A DNA stretch of 64,000 nt from Hyphomicrobium sp. (GTDB lineage Bacteria > Pseudomonadota > Alphaproteobacteria > Rhizobiales > Hyphomicrobiaceae): assembly GCA_003987725.1 (NCBI GenBank), contig RXJH01000010.1, positions 124,001 through 188,000 of the forward strand, written 5' to 3'. Shown in pieces: positions 43,925 through 53,700 of the stretch (position 1 is its first letter; every line of letters begins with the position of its first letter). Below the pieces are notes generated by a model. It had not been told where the DNA came from. It searched no databases and saw nothing but the letters and a program-made list of their open reading frames with translations. The position numbers and the translations under genes were made by a program.

Positions 43925-44804
43925 GCGGCATCATCCTTGACGACTTCGTAAACGCAGCGCGTGTGAAAGCCCGACCCACAAGAGTGGCGGCCGCCGTGCG
44001 CGCAGCAATCGCCGCTGCGTGTGGTTTTGACAAGTGCACAGTCTCGGAAAGCGGGTCCCGGGTCTTCAGCAACCCGATGAGCTTGCGTGCCAAGCCGACG
44101 ATGACAGATGTTTCGACGGCGAGCCGCGTGTCCGCGACGCTCGGCGGCAGAAGGGCCGCATCGGGAATGAGGCCTTCGGTCCGCGTTGCCAGGGCGCGCA
44201 AACAGGCGCGCAATTCCGGCGAGGCTTCGGGCGCCGCCAAAGCCGCGGTGCTCGTTCCATGCAACGAAAGCTCGTCGAGCGGAATGTAGACCCGATCGAT
44301 ATTTCGATAATCCTTGGCGCAATCTTGAAGGTGGTTGATGATCTGCAAGGCCGTGCACAATGCGTCCGAATGCTGCCACGTCGACACTGGCTCGCCGTGG
44401 ACGTCGAGCACGAACCGACCGACCGGCATCGCCGAGTAGCGGCAATAATCGAGAAGCTCGTCCCACGTCTCGTACCGGTTCTTCGTAACATCCTGACGAA
44501 ACGCTTTGAGAAGATCGAGGGCGTGCTGCGCGCTCAAATTTCGCAAGCGCAGCTGTTCGCGAAGCGCGAGCGCATCGGTCGCGGCATCGGATCGGCCGAG
44601 AAGCGTTTCTTCGAGCGCATTGAGAATTGCGAGCTTCGATTGGGCATCAAGCGTTGGGTGATCGGCGGCGTCGTCGGCGGCCCGCGCAAAGCGATAGTAT
44701 GCGAGGATCGGCGCGCGGTGACGTGCGGCGACAACACGCGACGCGACAGGAAAATTCTCGTCACGCTCCGACTTGCCGGATTTGTACTTGCCGTCGACCG
44801 TCAT
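43914..44804 (-). CDS. hpnC: hydroxysqualene synthase HpnC
   Basis: This 296-residue squalene-synthase-family protein has DDAAD at 44-48 and a second motif QDCAKD near 160-165, which differs from the NxxxD of HpnD in the expected way for HpnC. It converts presqualene diphosphate to hydroxysqualene. Its ATG overlaps the stop of hpnB (ATGA at 44801-44804), and its end overlaps the start of hpnD by 11 bases, so hpnABCDE form one coupled operon. Confidence 0.95.
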   Translation of the reverse strand: MTVDGKYKSGKSERDENFPVASRVVAARHRAPILAYYRFARAADDAADHPTLDAQSKLAILNALEETLLGRSDAATDALALREQLRLRNLSAQHALDLLKAFRQDVTKNRYETWDELLDYCRYSAMPVGRFVLDVHGEPVSTWQHSDALCTALQIINHLQDCAKDYRNIDRVYIPLDELSLHGTSTAALAAPEASPELRACLRALATRTEGLIPDAALLPPSVADTRLAVETSVIVGLARKLIGLLKTRDPLSETVHLSKPHAAAIAARTAAATLVGRAFTRAAFTKSSRMMPHER

Positions 44805-45964
44805 TGCCTTCCTACTTCGGCCTGTACACGGCCCTTCCAGAGACCTCCGCGACCGCGCTTATGCTGATACGCCGAATCTAGCGTGAAACCCACATAGGTC
44901 ATCGCGATAACTGGTAGTGCGACGCCCCAAAGTGGCGAACGGTTGTAAAAGCGCAACGTCGGTTGGAACACAATTATCATTAACAGGTACGCAGCTCCCG
45001 CGAGCACGTTTGCCGGGAAACCGGCGAAAAAGACAAAAGCGAGCGGCACCAAGTAAATAGCGGCCATGCCCGCGACTGTTCCAAGCAGCAATAAAGGCGA
45101 ATAATGCAGTTGGGCATAGGCTGACCGCGCAACCATTCGGCGAATATCGTCAAATGTGGGATAATCGCGAAGGCTCATCACGTTATTCGAAAGTCCAAGC
45201 CAAATCGGTCCCTGCTTTTTCAACAGTTTTCCGAGAGCACAGTCGTCAATGAGCGCACCGCGAATAGCGGCAATGCCTCCGGCACGTTCGAGTGCGCCGC
45301 GATCAACCAACATGCAACCGCCCGCAGCTGCAGCAGTTGCAGCGCGATGACGGTTTACCCAGCGAAATGGGTAAAGCATCTGAAAGAAAAAGATGAAGGC
45401 AGGAACCAATGCCCGCTCAGCGAAGCTTTGGCATTTTAGCTTGGCCATGACGGACGTCATGGCGCGGCCGTTCGTGTGCGTGCTCATCACGAGCGACTGA
45501 AGCATCCCGGACGCGTAGCTGATATCGGCATCCGTCAGCAGCAGGTAATCCGGTTTCGATTTTAGTAAGGACGCAGCAGCGATGCCCTGATGCATCGCCC
45601 ACACCTTCCCCGTCCAGGCAGACGGCAGCGGCGCGCCGTTGATGATGGTTATTTCCCGCGTTGAATTCGCCGCAATCGAACGCGCAACTTCAGCGGTGCC
45701 GTCGGTGCTTTGATCGTCGACGAGAACGATCGAGAATTCGCCGGGATAATCCTGGGCGGCCAGCGACGTGAGCGAAAAGGGCAGCATATCGGCTTCATTG
45801 CGCGCGGGAATGACAGCCGTTACCCGCGGCCATGCAGCAGGCGCCGACGATTTCTCGCGCTCGGTTTCCTCGCGTTCGCTCGTCAGCCAGAACCCGCCGT
45901 TGAAGAGTAAAAGATAGGCCCAGGCCGCGAGACTGAGCGCCGCGATCCAATCGACGGCGGTCAC
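44801..45964 (-). CDS. hpnB: hopene-associated glycosyltransferase HpnB
   Basis: This 387-residue GT2 protein has an N-terminal helix (about residues 5-25), VTAVIPARNEADMLPFSL, VDDQSTDGT with DD at 83-84, DAD at 145-147, and C-terminal membrane helices. The acceptor is not established; HpnB is conserved in hopanoid operons and is assumed to modify hopanoid head groups or related lipids. The start is GTG at 45964, overlapping the hpnA stop (GTGA). Confidence 0.93.
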   Translation of the reverse strand: MTAVDWIAALSLAAWAYLLLFNGGFWLTSEREETEREKSSAPAAWPRVTAVIPARNEADMLPFSLTSLAAQDYPGEFSIVLVDDQSTDGTAEVARSIAANSTREITIINGAPLPSAWTGKVWAMHQGIAAASLLKSKPDYLLLTDADISYASGMLQSLVMSTHTNGRAMTSVMAKLKCQSFAERALVPAFIFFFQMLYPFRWVNRHRAATAAAAGGCMLVDRGALERAGGIAAIRGALIDDCALGKLLKKQGPIWLGLSNNVMSLRDYPTFDDIRRMVARSAYAQLHYSPLLLLGTVAGMAAIYLVPLAFVFFAGFPANVLAGAAYLLMIIVFQPTLRFYNRSPLWGVALPVIAMTYVGFTLDSAYQHKRGRGGLWKGRVQAEVGRQ

Positions 45965-47019
45965 TTGAGGTACCCCGCGTCGCGAAACCAGCGATAGGCC
46001 TCGGCCAAGGCATCCGTGGCGGGACGCGCGCGGTAGGAGAGTTCGCGCTCGGCTTTGGCGGATGAAAAAAACATTTTGTATTTGGCCATGCGCAAACCAT
46101 CGACGGTGGCGAACGGCTCGCGGCCCGTGAAACGAGCCACCGCTTCGGCGCCATAAGCAATCGGATAGATCATCTGACGCGGAAGTTTGATCGCCGGCGG
46201 CCTTCGACCGGCGAGGCGAGCGATTTCGGCGAGCATTTCTCCGAGCGTCATGTCCTGTCCCCCCAGAATATAACGTTCACCAATTCGCCCGTGTTTCAAG
46301 GCCGCAAGGTGGCCATCCGCAACGTCATCGACATGCACGAGATTTAATCCGGTCTCAACATACGCCGGCATTCTTCCCGACGCAGCCTCGACGACGATGC
46401 GTCCGGTCGGCGTCGGGCGAACATCACGCGGTCCGATCGGTGTCGATGGGTTGACGATGACTGCCTGCAGCCCTTCGTCCGCAACCATGCGCTCGACCAG
46501 ACGTTCGGCGAGAACCTTGCTTCTCTTGTACGCGCCGATCGCATTCGCGGCATCGAGAGGCATGGTCTCATTCGAAGGCGAACCGTTGCCCGTCAGCCTC
46601 AGCGTCGCGACGCTCGACGTGTAAACGACGCGTTCGACACCGGCCTTGAGAGCTGCCTCCATGACCGCGCGTGTGCCCGCCGTATTCGTGGCGACGATCT
46701 CTTCCGGGTCCGGCGCCCACAGGCGGTAGTCGGCGGCGACGTGAAAGACGTAACGCGCACCCTGCACTGCGCTGGCCAACAGGCTTGCGTCGCGAATATC
46801 GCCCTCAACGACTTCAAGGCCGATGTCTTGGAGGTTCGCACGGTTGCTGGTTCGCCGAACCAACGCGCGGACGGAAAAACCTTCATCAATGAGCCGACGC
46901 GCGACGGCAGAGCCTACAAATCCCGAGGCGCCGGTCAGAAACGCGATGTCTTTTGCCGCCAACGGTCGCTTGCCCCCTCGCGCTCGATTGCAGATTAGTC
47001 TGTGTAGATGATCCGCCAA
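45961..47019 (-). CDS. hpnA: hopanoid-associated sugar epimerase HpnA
   Basis: This protein of up to 352 residues is an extended short-chain dehydrogenase: GASGFVG at 30-36, TSSVA with Ser at about 135, and YKRSK with Y164/K168. HpnA-type proteins are annotated as NAD-dependent sugar epimerases or dihydroflavonol reductases; their role in hopanoid synthesis is not proven. Starting at ATG 47019 it overlaps the upstream gene by 25 bp. A TTG at 46962 would give a start closer to the usual position just before the Rossmann motif, without overlap. Confidence 0.92.
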   Translation of the reverse strand: MADHLHRLICNRARGGKRPLAAKDIAFLTGASGFVGSAVARRLIDEGFSVRALVRRTSNRANLQDIGLEVVEGDIRDASLLASAVQGARYVFHVAADYRLWAPDPEEIVATNTAGTRAVMEAALKAGVERVVYTSSVATLRLTGNGSPSNETMPLDAANAIGAYKRSKVLAERLVERMVADEGLQAVIVNPSTPIGPRDVRPTPTGRIVVEAASGRMPAYVETGLNLVHVDDVADGHLAALKHGRIGERYILGGQDMTLGEMLAEIARLAGRRPPAIKLPRQMIYPIAYGAEAVARFTGREPFATVDGLRMAKYKMFFSSAKAERELSYRARPATDALAEAYRWFRDAGYLK

Positions 47020-48308
47020 ATTCGGCCAGCTGCGTCGTCGCTGACGTAAAGCGCGCCGTCGGGTCCGACTGCAAGCCCTGTCGGACGATGCTCGGTCCCT
47101 GTTGCGTTCCCGCCTCGAAAGCCTTCGGCAAAGACGGTGTATGGACCGGAGGCTTTGCCGCCGGTCAGCGGCTGGAACACGACGTTATAGCCCTGTTGCG
47201 GCCCATCTGACCGGTTCCAGGACCCGTGGAAAGCGATGAAGGCTCCGCCGCGGTATGCCACCGGAAATGCCTTCGCCTTGTAGATCTTGAGATCGTTCGG
47301 CGCCCAATGCCCGGGAAAAGCCGCGACCGGCGGAAGTTTTTCGGCGCAACGTCCGACCGCCTTGCCGCCGTCGCCACCATACTCGGGCGCGAGAACGTTT
47401 TTCTGCTGGATGCCGTCGTAATAGCAATACGGCCAGCCATAGTCGCCGCCTTCTTTAAGCTCGACTAGTACTTCAGCGGGCTGATCGGAACCCTGTTTCG
47501 ACGAATAGAGTTTCGGCCAGTTTTCACGGAGCTGGTCGCGGCCGTGTTGGGTGGCAAAGATCCGGCCATCGTCGTCGAAGTCGATGCCTTCGGCGTTGCG
47601 GAGGCCAGTCGCGTACCGCTCGGCAGGCGAAAACAGCTGCCCGGTTTTGTTGGCGTCGAAGCGCCAAATTCCTGCGTTCGTTTCGAGTTCGATACAGGGA
47701 TCGATGCCTGGCGATTCCTCAGCCCGGTTGTCTTTCTGGCAGGAGTTCGTCGCCGAGCCCAGATCGAGGAAGAGATTGCCTTTCGGATCGATCGAGAACG
47801 GCCGGGATTTATGATCGCCATTGAGCGGGATACCGGATACGACCGTTTCGGGCAGACCCTTCGGCGCAATGTCGCCGGGCGCCAGCTCGTAGCGAATGAT
47901 CTTGTCGCCGATGTCCACGAAGAGGCCGTTTTTATAGATCGCGATGCCGGTGCCACCGGTGTCTGCGGGGCCGAACCGTTCGATGATATCGGCGTGGCCG
48001 TCGCCTTTGCTGTCTTTCAAGGCGAGCAACGAGCCGCCGGGAGATGGCTTACGGCTACGATTGTTGACGTAGACGGTGCCATCGGACGCAACGGCCATGT
48101 GGCGGGGAGCTCCGACGTGATCGGCGAAGATTGTGGCGCAGAAGCCCTTCGGCAGAGTTATGCCGGCGTTCGCGTTGCAGGATTTCTCCTCTGCCGCCCG
48201 AGCGCCGCCGGCCGGCGACAATAGCGTCAGGGAGATGAAAGCAAGTTGTAGGACGGTCAAGCCGCGGATCGTTCTCGAGCCAATGCCAATGACGTGCCCC
48301 TGGGCCAT
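46995..48308 (-). CDS. soluble PQQ-dependent sugar (sorbosone) dehydrogenase-like protein
   Basis: This 437-residue periplasmic protein has a signal peptide (ending GARAA) and the six-bladed propeller of soluble glucose/L-sorbosone dehydrogenases (GSDH): LPKGFCATIFADHVGAPRHMAVASDGTVYV, ATGLRNAEGIDFDDDGRIFATQHGRD and HRPTGLAVGPDGALYVSDD. Paired Cys (SCNANAGI..GFC, SCQKD..DPC, YCYYDG..GRC) probably form disulfides. Its substrate and PQQ use are unproven. ATG at 48308 is preceded by CGGAG. It lies immediately upstream of hpnA on the same strand and may head the hpnABCDE transcript. Confidence 0.85.
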   Translation of the reverse strand: MAQGHVIGIGSRTIRGLTVLQLAFISLTLLSPAGGARAAEEKSCNANAGITLPKGFCATIFADHVGAPRHMAVASDGTVYVNNRSRKPSPGGSLLALKDSKGDGHADIIERFGPADTGGTGIAIYKNGLFVDIGDKIIRYELAPGDIAPKGLPETVVSGIPLNGDHKSRPFSIDPKGNLFLDLGSATNSCQKDNRAEESPGIDPCIELETNAGIWRFDANKTGQLFSPAERYATGLRNAEGIDFDDDGRIFATQHGRDQLRENWPKLYSSKQGSDQPAEVLVELKEGGDYGWPYCYYDGIQQKNVLAPEYGGDGGKAVGRCAEKLPPVAAFPGHWAPNDLKIYKAKAFPVAYRGGAFIAFHGSWNRSDGPQQGYNVVFQPLTGGKASGPYTVFAEGFRGGNATGTEHRPTGLAVGPDGALYVSDDAAGRIWRIIYTD

Positions 48309-48416
48309 TGAAGAACTCCGCAAATGAAAATTTCACCTGATCACTCGAGCGTTCCTGCGACCGCTTGCGACGCGGGCTACAGGACCTCGCACTCGGCGAC
48401 AAGCCCATCGCGTGAA

Positions 48417-49034
48417 TTAGCTCTTAGACGAGGACCACGCTTTCAAAGCCATGTCCACAACCGCCAGGAGGTCCGCGCGGGATGCTCCGCCTGCCGCTTG
48501 CACGGACATGCCCTGCATCACGGTCATGACATAGCGGGCAAGCCCGGCGGGATCCGAATCCGGTCCGAGGTCGCCTTCGGCCTTCGCGCATTCGAAGCGC
48601 TGACGAAGCTGCTGCTCGCCGAGCGACCGGCGCTCGCAAAGCGCCTGCTTGATCGATTCCGAGGCCTCACCGCAGGACAGCGCGCCCTGCACTGCGAGGC
48701 AACCGGGGGGATTTGAAGGGTCGGTCAAATAGGTCGCGGACGACGTCAGAAGACTCTCGACCACGGCCGTCGCCGTCGGCTTTTGGAGCGAGGCGCGATG
48801 GACCGAACCCGGGCCTTTCTCAAGATAACGGTCGAGAGCCAGCTTGAAGAGCTCTTCCTTGTTACCGAATGCCGCATAAAGGCTCGGACGGTTGATGCCC
48901 ATGGCTTCCGTCAGGTCTGAAAGCGACGTTCCTTCGTAGCCGCGCTTCCAAAAGACATGGAGGGCCTTATCGAGCACCTGCTCCTTGTCGAACTCCCTGG
49001 GGCGGCCTTTTTGCACCGCTTCTTTGCCGGTCAT
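48417..49034 (-). CDS. TetR family repressor of the RND efflux operon
   Basis: This 205-residue protein has a TetR HTH at about residues 14-60 (EQVLDKALHVFWKRGYEGTSLSDLTEAMGINRPSLYAAFGNKEEL). The GRPREFD lead and the PGCLAVQGAL segment are typical of the subgroup resembling transcriptional regulators of multidrug RND pumps. It is divergent from an RND operon, with a palindromic operator between them. The ATG at 49034 is chosen over ATG 49067, which lacks homology. Confidence 0.9.
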   Translation of the reverse strand: MTGKEAVQKGRPREFDKEQVLDKALHVFWKRGYEGTSLSDLTEAMGINRPSLYAAFGNKEELFKLALDRYLEKGPGSVHRASLQKPTATAVVESLLTSSATYLTDPSNPPGCLAVQGALSCGEASESIKQALCERRSLGEQQLRQRFECAKAEGDLGPDSDPAGLARYVMTVMQGMSVQAAGGASRADLLAVVDMALKAWSSSKS

Positions 49035-49488
49035 TGTTTTCTCTGTCTTACACCTGTAGATTTTCATACTTATCGATACAATAACGGTTGACAGGCCCAG
49101 CAGCCACCCTATATCGGTACCGCTCGGTACATATATATAGGGAAACTGCGCACGATGAAAAGATCTTTCAGTAGCGCAACTGCAATCCTCCGGGGATTTG
49201 CGGGTTGGGTTTCAGGACGTACCTCCAATCAAATCTACGACGAAGCGCACGTTCCGTTCGTCGTATCGGCCTGCGGATATCAATCGCGAGACGAAGGGGA
49301 TTCCGTCGAAAAAACCGGCCGGTCCGACGCATTGCGCGATCGGTGGCCGCCTGGGCTCAACGTCGATAACTTCTCCTAACGACGAGCGCCACCGGGACCG
49401 TTCGTTCTTCCAACACTTTCCACTTGCTCCGCCGGCCCGCTGCTGGCCGTCCGGCGACCGCCAGACGCGTACATTCGAAGGATTGATC
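49035..49488. promoter_or_regulatory. tetR-RND intergenic region and long leader
   Basis: This 454-base region holds the RND promoter and operator near 49088-49136, then a leader of about 340 bases before the adaptor ATG. A short open frame (49155-49379, 74 codons) begins in the leader but has no recognisable sequence. I see no attenuator hairpin. The adaptor frame itself stays open upstream to 49198, but no signal peptide starts there. Confidence 0.5.
49088..49136 (+). promoter_or_regulatory. RND operon promoter with overlapping TetR operator
   Basis: TTGACA at 49088-49093 is a consensus -35; TATATC at 49110-49115, with a 16-base spacer, can be the -10. Directly over and after it lies GTACCG-CT-CGGTAC at 49117-49130, a perfect 6-bp inverted repeat, extended by ATAT at 49111-49114 and ATAT at 49133-49136. 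Occupancy would block the promoter. The tetR gene starts about 80 bases away in the other direction, so autoregulation is likely. Confidence 0.72.
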
Positions 49489-50697
49489 ATGAGACTTCGC
49501 GTTTCCTCCAAATCCCTGACGAGACTGACCGGCCCGGTCGCCCTCGCATCCCTTCTTGTGGCAGCGCAAGCTCACGCGGCGCTTGCCCAGCAACCTTCCG
49601 CAGTGCCGGTCTCCGTCGCGACAGTCGAAGCACGCGAGATCGATACGTGGGATGAATTCTCGGGGCGGCTCGAAGCGGTCGAGCGCGTCGAGCTTCGTCC
49701 TCGCGTCGCCGGTCAGATCCTGAACATTCATTTCCGCGAGGGCGCGCTGGTCAAAGCCGGCGATTCCCTGGTGACGATCGATCCCGCGCCCTATGCGGCG
49801 GAGGTCGAGCGTTTGAACGGCCTCGTCGGTGCTGCCGAAGCTCAGGTCGTTTTCACGAAGGCTGACGTTGAACGGGCGCGCAAGATCATCGGAAATGCCC
49901 TTTCCGAGCGAGAACTCGATACGCGCGCGAACGCTTACGATGCGGCGGTGGCGAACCTCAAAAGCGCGCAGGCGGCGTTGCAAACAGCCAAACTCAATCT
50001 CGCCTGGACCGAAGTTCGCGCTCCAGTATCGGGCCGCGCCGGACGCCGCGAAATCACCGTCGGCAACCTCGTCGAGTCTGGTCCGAACGCTCCCGTTCTG
50101 ACGACGATCGTATCGGTGAACCCGATCTACGCGAGCTTCAACGCCGACGAGAACGTCGTTGCGCAGGCGCTTGCAACGCTTACGCCCGAGGCTAACGCCA
50201 CGGCGCGCGTCGAGCAGATACCGGTCGCCATTTCGACCCCCGTGACAGCGGACCAATGGCGGCGCGGCACTCTCCAGCTGATCGACAATAAGGTCGACGT
50301 TGCGAGCGGCACGGTGCGGCTCAGAGCGACACTCGACAACACCGACGGACGCCTCATCGCCGGTCAGTTCGTCCGTGTGCGGATGGCCAAGCCCCGTACG
50401 GCTCCGATCATTGCGATCACCGAGCGCGCCATCGGAACCGACCAGGACAAGAAGTACGTCATCGTCGTTGGCAAGGACAACAAGACTGCCTATCGCGAAG
50501 TTAAGCTCGGGACGATGGCCGACGACCTTCGCATCATCACGAGCGGCCTCAGCGCGGGTGATCGGATCGTCGTCGCAGGCTTGCAACGCGTGAAGCCAGG
50601 TGACGAAGTCGCGCCGGAACCTGTCGCCATGAATGGCCGTCCGTTGGCGGAAGAACATGCGGCTGCCGATAAATCCTCTGCGACTGCGCAGCAATAA
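49489..50697 (+). CDS. RND efflux adaptor (AcrA/MexA-type membrane fusion protein)
   Basis: This 402-residue adaptor has a signal peptide (ending AALAQ near residue 33), a lipoyl half motif (LRPRVAGQILNIHFREGALVKAGDSLVTID), an alpha-hairpin (about residues 100-165), the second half motif (WTEVRAPVSGRAGRREITVGNLV) and a beta-barrel domain. It links the RND permease that follows after 33 bases to an outer-membrane channel. No lipobox Cys is present, unlike AcrA and MexA, so it is probably soluble or held only by protein contacts. The start ATG 49489 follows AAGGA. Confidence 0.94.
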   Translation: MRLRVSSKSLTRLTGPVALASLLVAAQAHAALAQQPSAVPVSVATVEAREIDTWDEFSGRLEAVERVELRPRVAGQILNIHFREGALVKAGDSLVTIDPAPYAAEVERLNGLVGAAEAQVVFTKADVERARKIIGNALSERELDTRANAYDAAVANLKSAQAALQTAKLNLAWTEVRAPVSGRAGRREITVGNLVESGPNAPVLTTIVSVNPIYASFNADENVVAQALATLTPEANATARVEQIPVAISTPVTADQWRRGTLQLIDNKVDVASGTVRLRATLDNTDGRLIAGQFVRVRMAKPRTAPIIAITERAIGTDQDKKYVIVVGKDNKTAYREVKLGTMADDLRIITSGLSAGDRIVVAGLQRVKPGDEVAPEPVAMNGRPLAEEHAAADKSSATAQQ

Positions 50698-50730
50698 ACT
50701 CTCACGCAAAGCCAGCAAGGCGCGTCAGCC

Positions 50731-53700
50731 ATGAATATCTCGAAGTTCTTCATCGATCGCCCGATCTTCGCAGGCGTGCTTTCCACGCTGATTTTCCTGG
50801 GTGGCCTCTTGGCTTTGCCGGCGATGCCGATTTCGGAATATCCGGAGGTCGTGCCGCCCCAGGTCGTTGTTCGCGCCAACTACCCCGGCGCCAACCCGAA
50901 AGTCATCGCCGAGACGGTCGCCACACCCATCGAAGAGCAGATCAACGGCGTCGAAGGCATGCTCTATATGAGCAGCCAAGCGACGACCGACGGATTGATG
51001 ACGCTGACCGTCACGTTCCGGCTCGGCACCGATCCCGACAAGGCGCAGCAGCTCGTTCAGAACCGCGTCTCGCAGGCAGAGCCGCGTCTTCCGGCCGACG
51101 TGCGCGCGCTCGGCATCACGACCGTCAAGAGCTCACCTGACCTCACGATGGTCGTGCACTTGCTGTCGCCGAACGACCGCTATGACATGACGTACCTGCG
51201 CAATTATGCCGTGATCAACGTCAAGGACAGGCTGGCCCGCATCAACGGCGTCGGCGACGTCCAAATCTTCGGATCTGGCGACTATTCGATGCGGGTCTGG
51301 GTAGACCCCGCCAAGGCCGCCGAACTCGGACTTTCGGCAAACGACATCGTCAATGCGGTTCGGGCCGAGAACGTGCAGGCCGCCGTCGGCGTCGTCGGAT
51401 CATCGCCTTCGCTTCCGAATCTCGATTTCCAGCTATCCGTCAACGCGCAGGGGCGCCTCGCGAGCGAAGACGAATTCGGCGACATCGTCGTCAAGGCCGG
51501 CGCGAACAATCAGGTGACGCGCTTGCGCGATGTCGCGCGCATCGAACTTGGCGCTGCCGACTATTCGTTGCGTTCGCTGCTGAACAACAAGCAGGCCGTC
51601 GCGATTCCGATCTTCCAGGCTCCCGGATCGAACGCGATCGAGATCTCCGACAACGTCCGCGCGACGATGGCTGAGCTCAAGCAATACATGCCGGAAGGCG
51701 TCGATTACAGCATCGTTTACGATCCGACGCAGTTCGTGCGCGCTTCTATCGAGGCCGTTATTCACACGCTGCTCGAAGCCGTGGCGCTCGTCGTCCTCGT
51801 CGTCATTCTGTTCCTGCAAACCTGGCGCGCATCGATCATTCCGCTGATCGCGGTTCCGGTGTCGATCATCGGCACGTTCGCGGTGATGCATGTTTTTGGC
51901 TTCTCGATAAACGCGCTGACACTCTTTGGACTTGTGCTCGCGATCGGCATCGTCGTCGACGACGCGATCGTCGTCGTCGAGAACGTCGAGCGAAACATCG
52001 AGAACGGTTTGACTCCGCGCGAGGCGACCATTCAGGCCATGCGCGAGGTTTCCGGGCCCATCATCGCGATCGCGCTGGTGCTGGTCGCGGTGTTCGTACC
52101 GCTTGCCCTCATCACCGGCTTGACGGGTCAATTCTACAAGCAGTTCGCGCTGACGATCGCGATTTCGACGGTGATCTCGGCCATCAACTCGCTGACGCTG
52201 TCGCCCGCACTCGCCGCACTTCTGCTGAAAGGTCACGACGCGCCGAAGGATTGGCTGACGCGCGCCATGGATTTCTCGTTCGGCTGGTTCTTCCGGGGCT
52301 TCAACCGGGCCTTCATCAGCGGTTCGAATGCCTATAGCGGCGGCGTCAAGCGGATCCTGTCGCACAAGGCAGCGGCGTTTCTCGTCTATCTGGTTCTGAT
52401 CGGCGCAGCCGGCGCAATGTTCAAGGCAGTTCCCGGCGGCTTCGTGCCCGGGCAGGACAAGCAATACCTTGTCGGCTTCGCACAGCTTCCGGACGGCGCC
52501 ACGCTCGACCGCACTGAAGACGTCATTCGGCAAATGGGCGACATCATGCTCAAAACTCCCGGCGTCCGGGACGCGGTGCAGTTTCCGGGCTTGTCGATCA
52601 ACGGCTTCACCAACAGCTCCAATTCCGGAATTGTTTTCGCCGGTTTGAAGTCGTTTGACGAGCGGCGCTCGCCGGAACTCAGCGGTCCGGCAATCGCGAT
52701 GAAGCTCAATCAGCAATTCGCGGGCATCAAAGACGCGTTCATCGTGATGTTTCCGCCGCCGCCCGTTCAGGGTCTCGGAACCATCGGCGGCTTCAAGTTG
52801 CAAGTCGAAGACCGTGCCGGGCTCGGCTATGACGCGTTGAGCGACGCGATGCAGGCCTTCACCGGCGCGCTCTACAAAGCGCCCGAACTCGCCGGCATTT
52901 TCACGTCATATCAGGTGAACGTGCCGCAGCTTTACGCCGCAATCGACCGGACAAAGGCGCGTCAGCTCGGCGTCGCCGTGACCGACGTGTTCGAGACGAT
53001 GCAAATCTATCTCGGGTCGCTCTACGTCAACGACTTCAACAAATTCGGCCGCACGTATTCGGTTCGCGTCCAGGCCGATGCGAAGTATCGCGCGCGCCCT
53101 GAGGATATCGGGCGGTTGAAGGTCCGTTCGAACACGGGTGCGATGATCCAGCTTTCGGCGCTGCTTAACGTGAAGCAAGTTGCAGGGCCGGAGCGCGCCA
53201 TGCGCTACAACGGCTTTCTCACGGCCGACGTGAACGGCGGCGCGGCACCGGGCTACTCGTCAGGTCAAGCGAAGGCCGCCGTTGAACGCATCGCAGCCGA
53301 AGTCTTGCCGAAAGGCATCGGCTTCGAATGGACGGAGCTGACGTATCAGGAGATCCTTGCGGGCAATTCCGGGGTTTGGGTATTCCCGCTGTCGATCTTC
53401 CTCGTCTTCCTTGTGCTCGCAGCACAGTACGAGAGTCTGGTTCTGCCGCTGTCGATTATCATGATCGTACCGATGGGACTGCTCGCGGCGATCACGGGCG
53501 TCTATCTCTCGCACGGCGACAACAACGTCTTCACGCAAATCGGCCTGATCGTTCTCGTTGGACTGTCGGCGAAGAACGCCATTCTGATCGTCGAGTTTGC
53601 GCGGGAGCTCGAACTCGCCGGGCGAAATCCCGTGCAGGCGGCAATTGAAGCGAGCCGGTTGCGGCTGCGGCCCATTCTGATGACGTCGATGGCGTTCATC

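Noticed and set aside
49155-49379. 74-codon open frame in the RND leader as a leader peptide
   Set aside because: No strong ribosome site, no regulatory codon run and no adjacent attenuator hairpin were seen.
49357-50718. 453-codon minus-strand open frame opposite the RND adaptor
   Set aside because: Composition is that of an antisense shadow, and the adaptor gene on the plus strand is unambiguous.
51433-52803. 456-codon minus-strand open frame opposite the RND permease
   Set aside because: Charged, low-complexity translation typical of an antisense frame of a GC-rich membrane protein gene.
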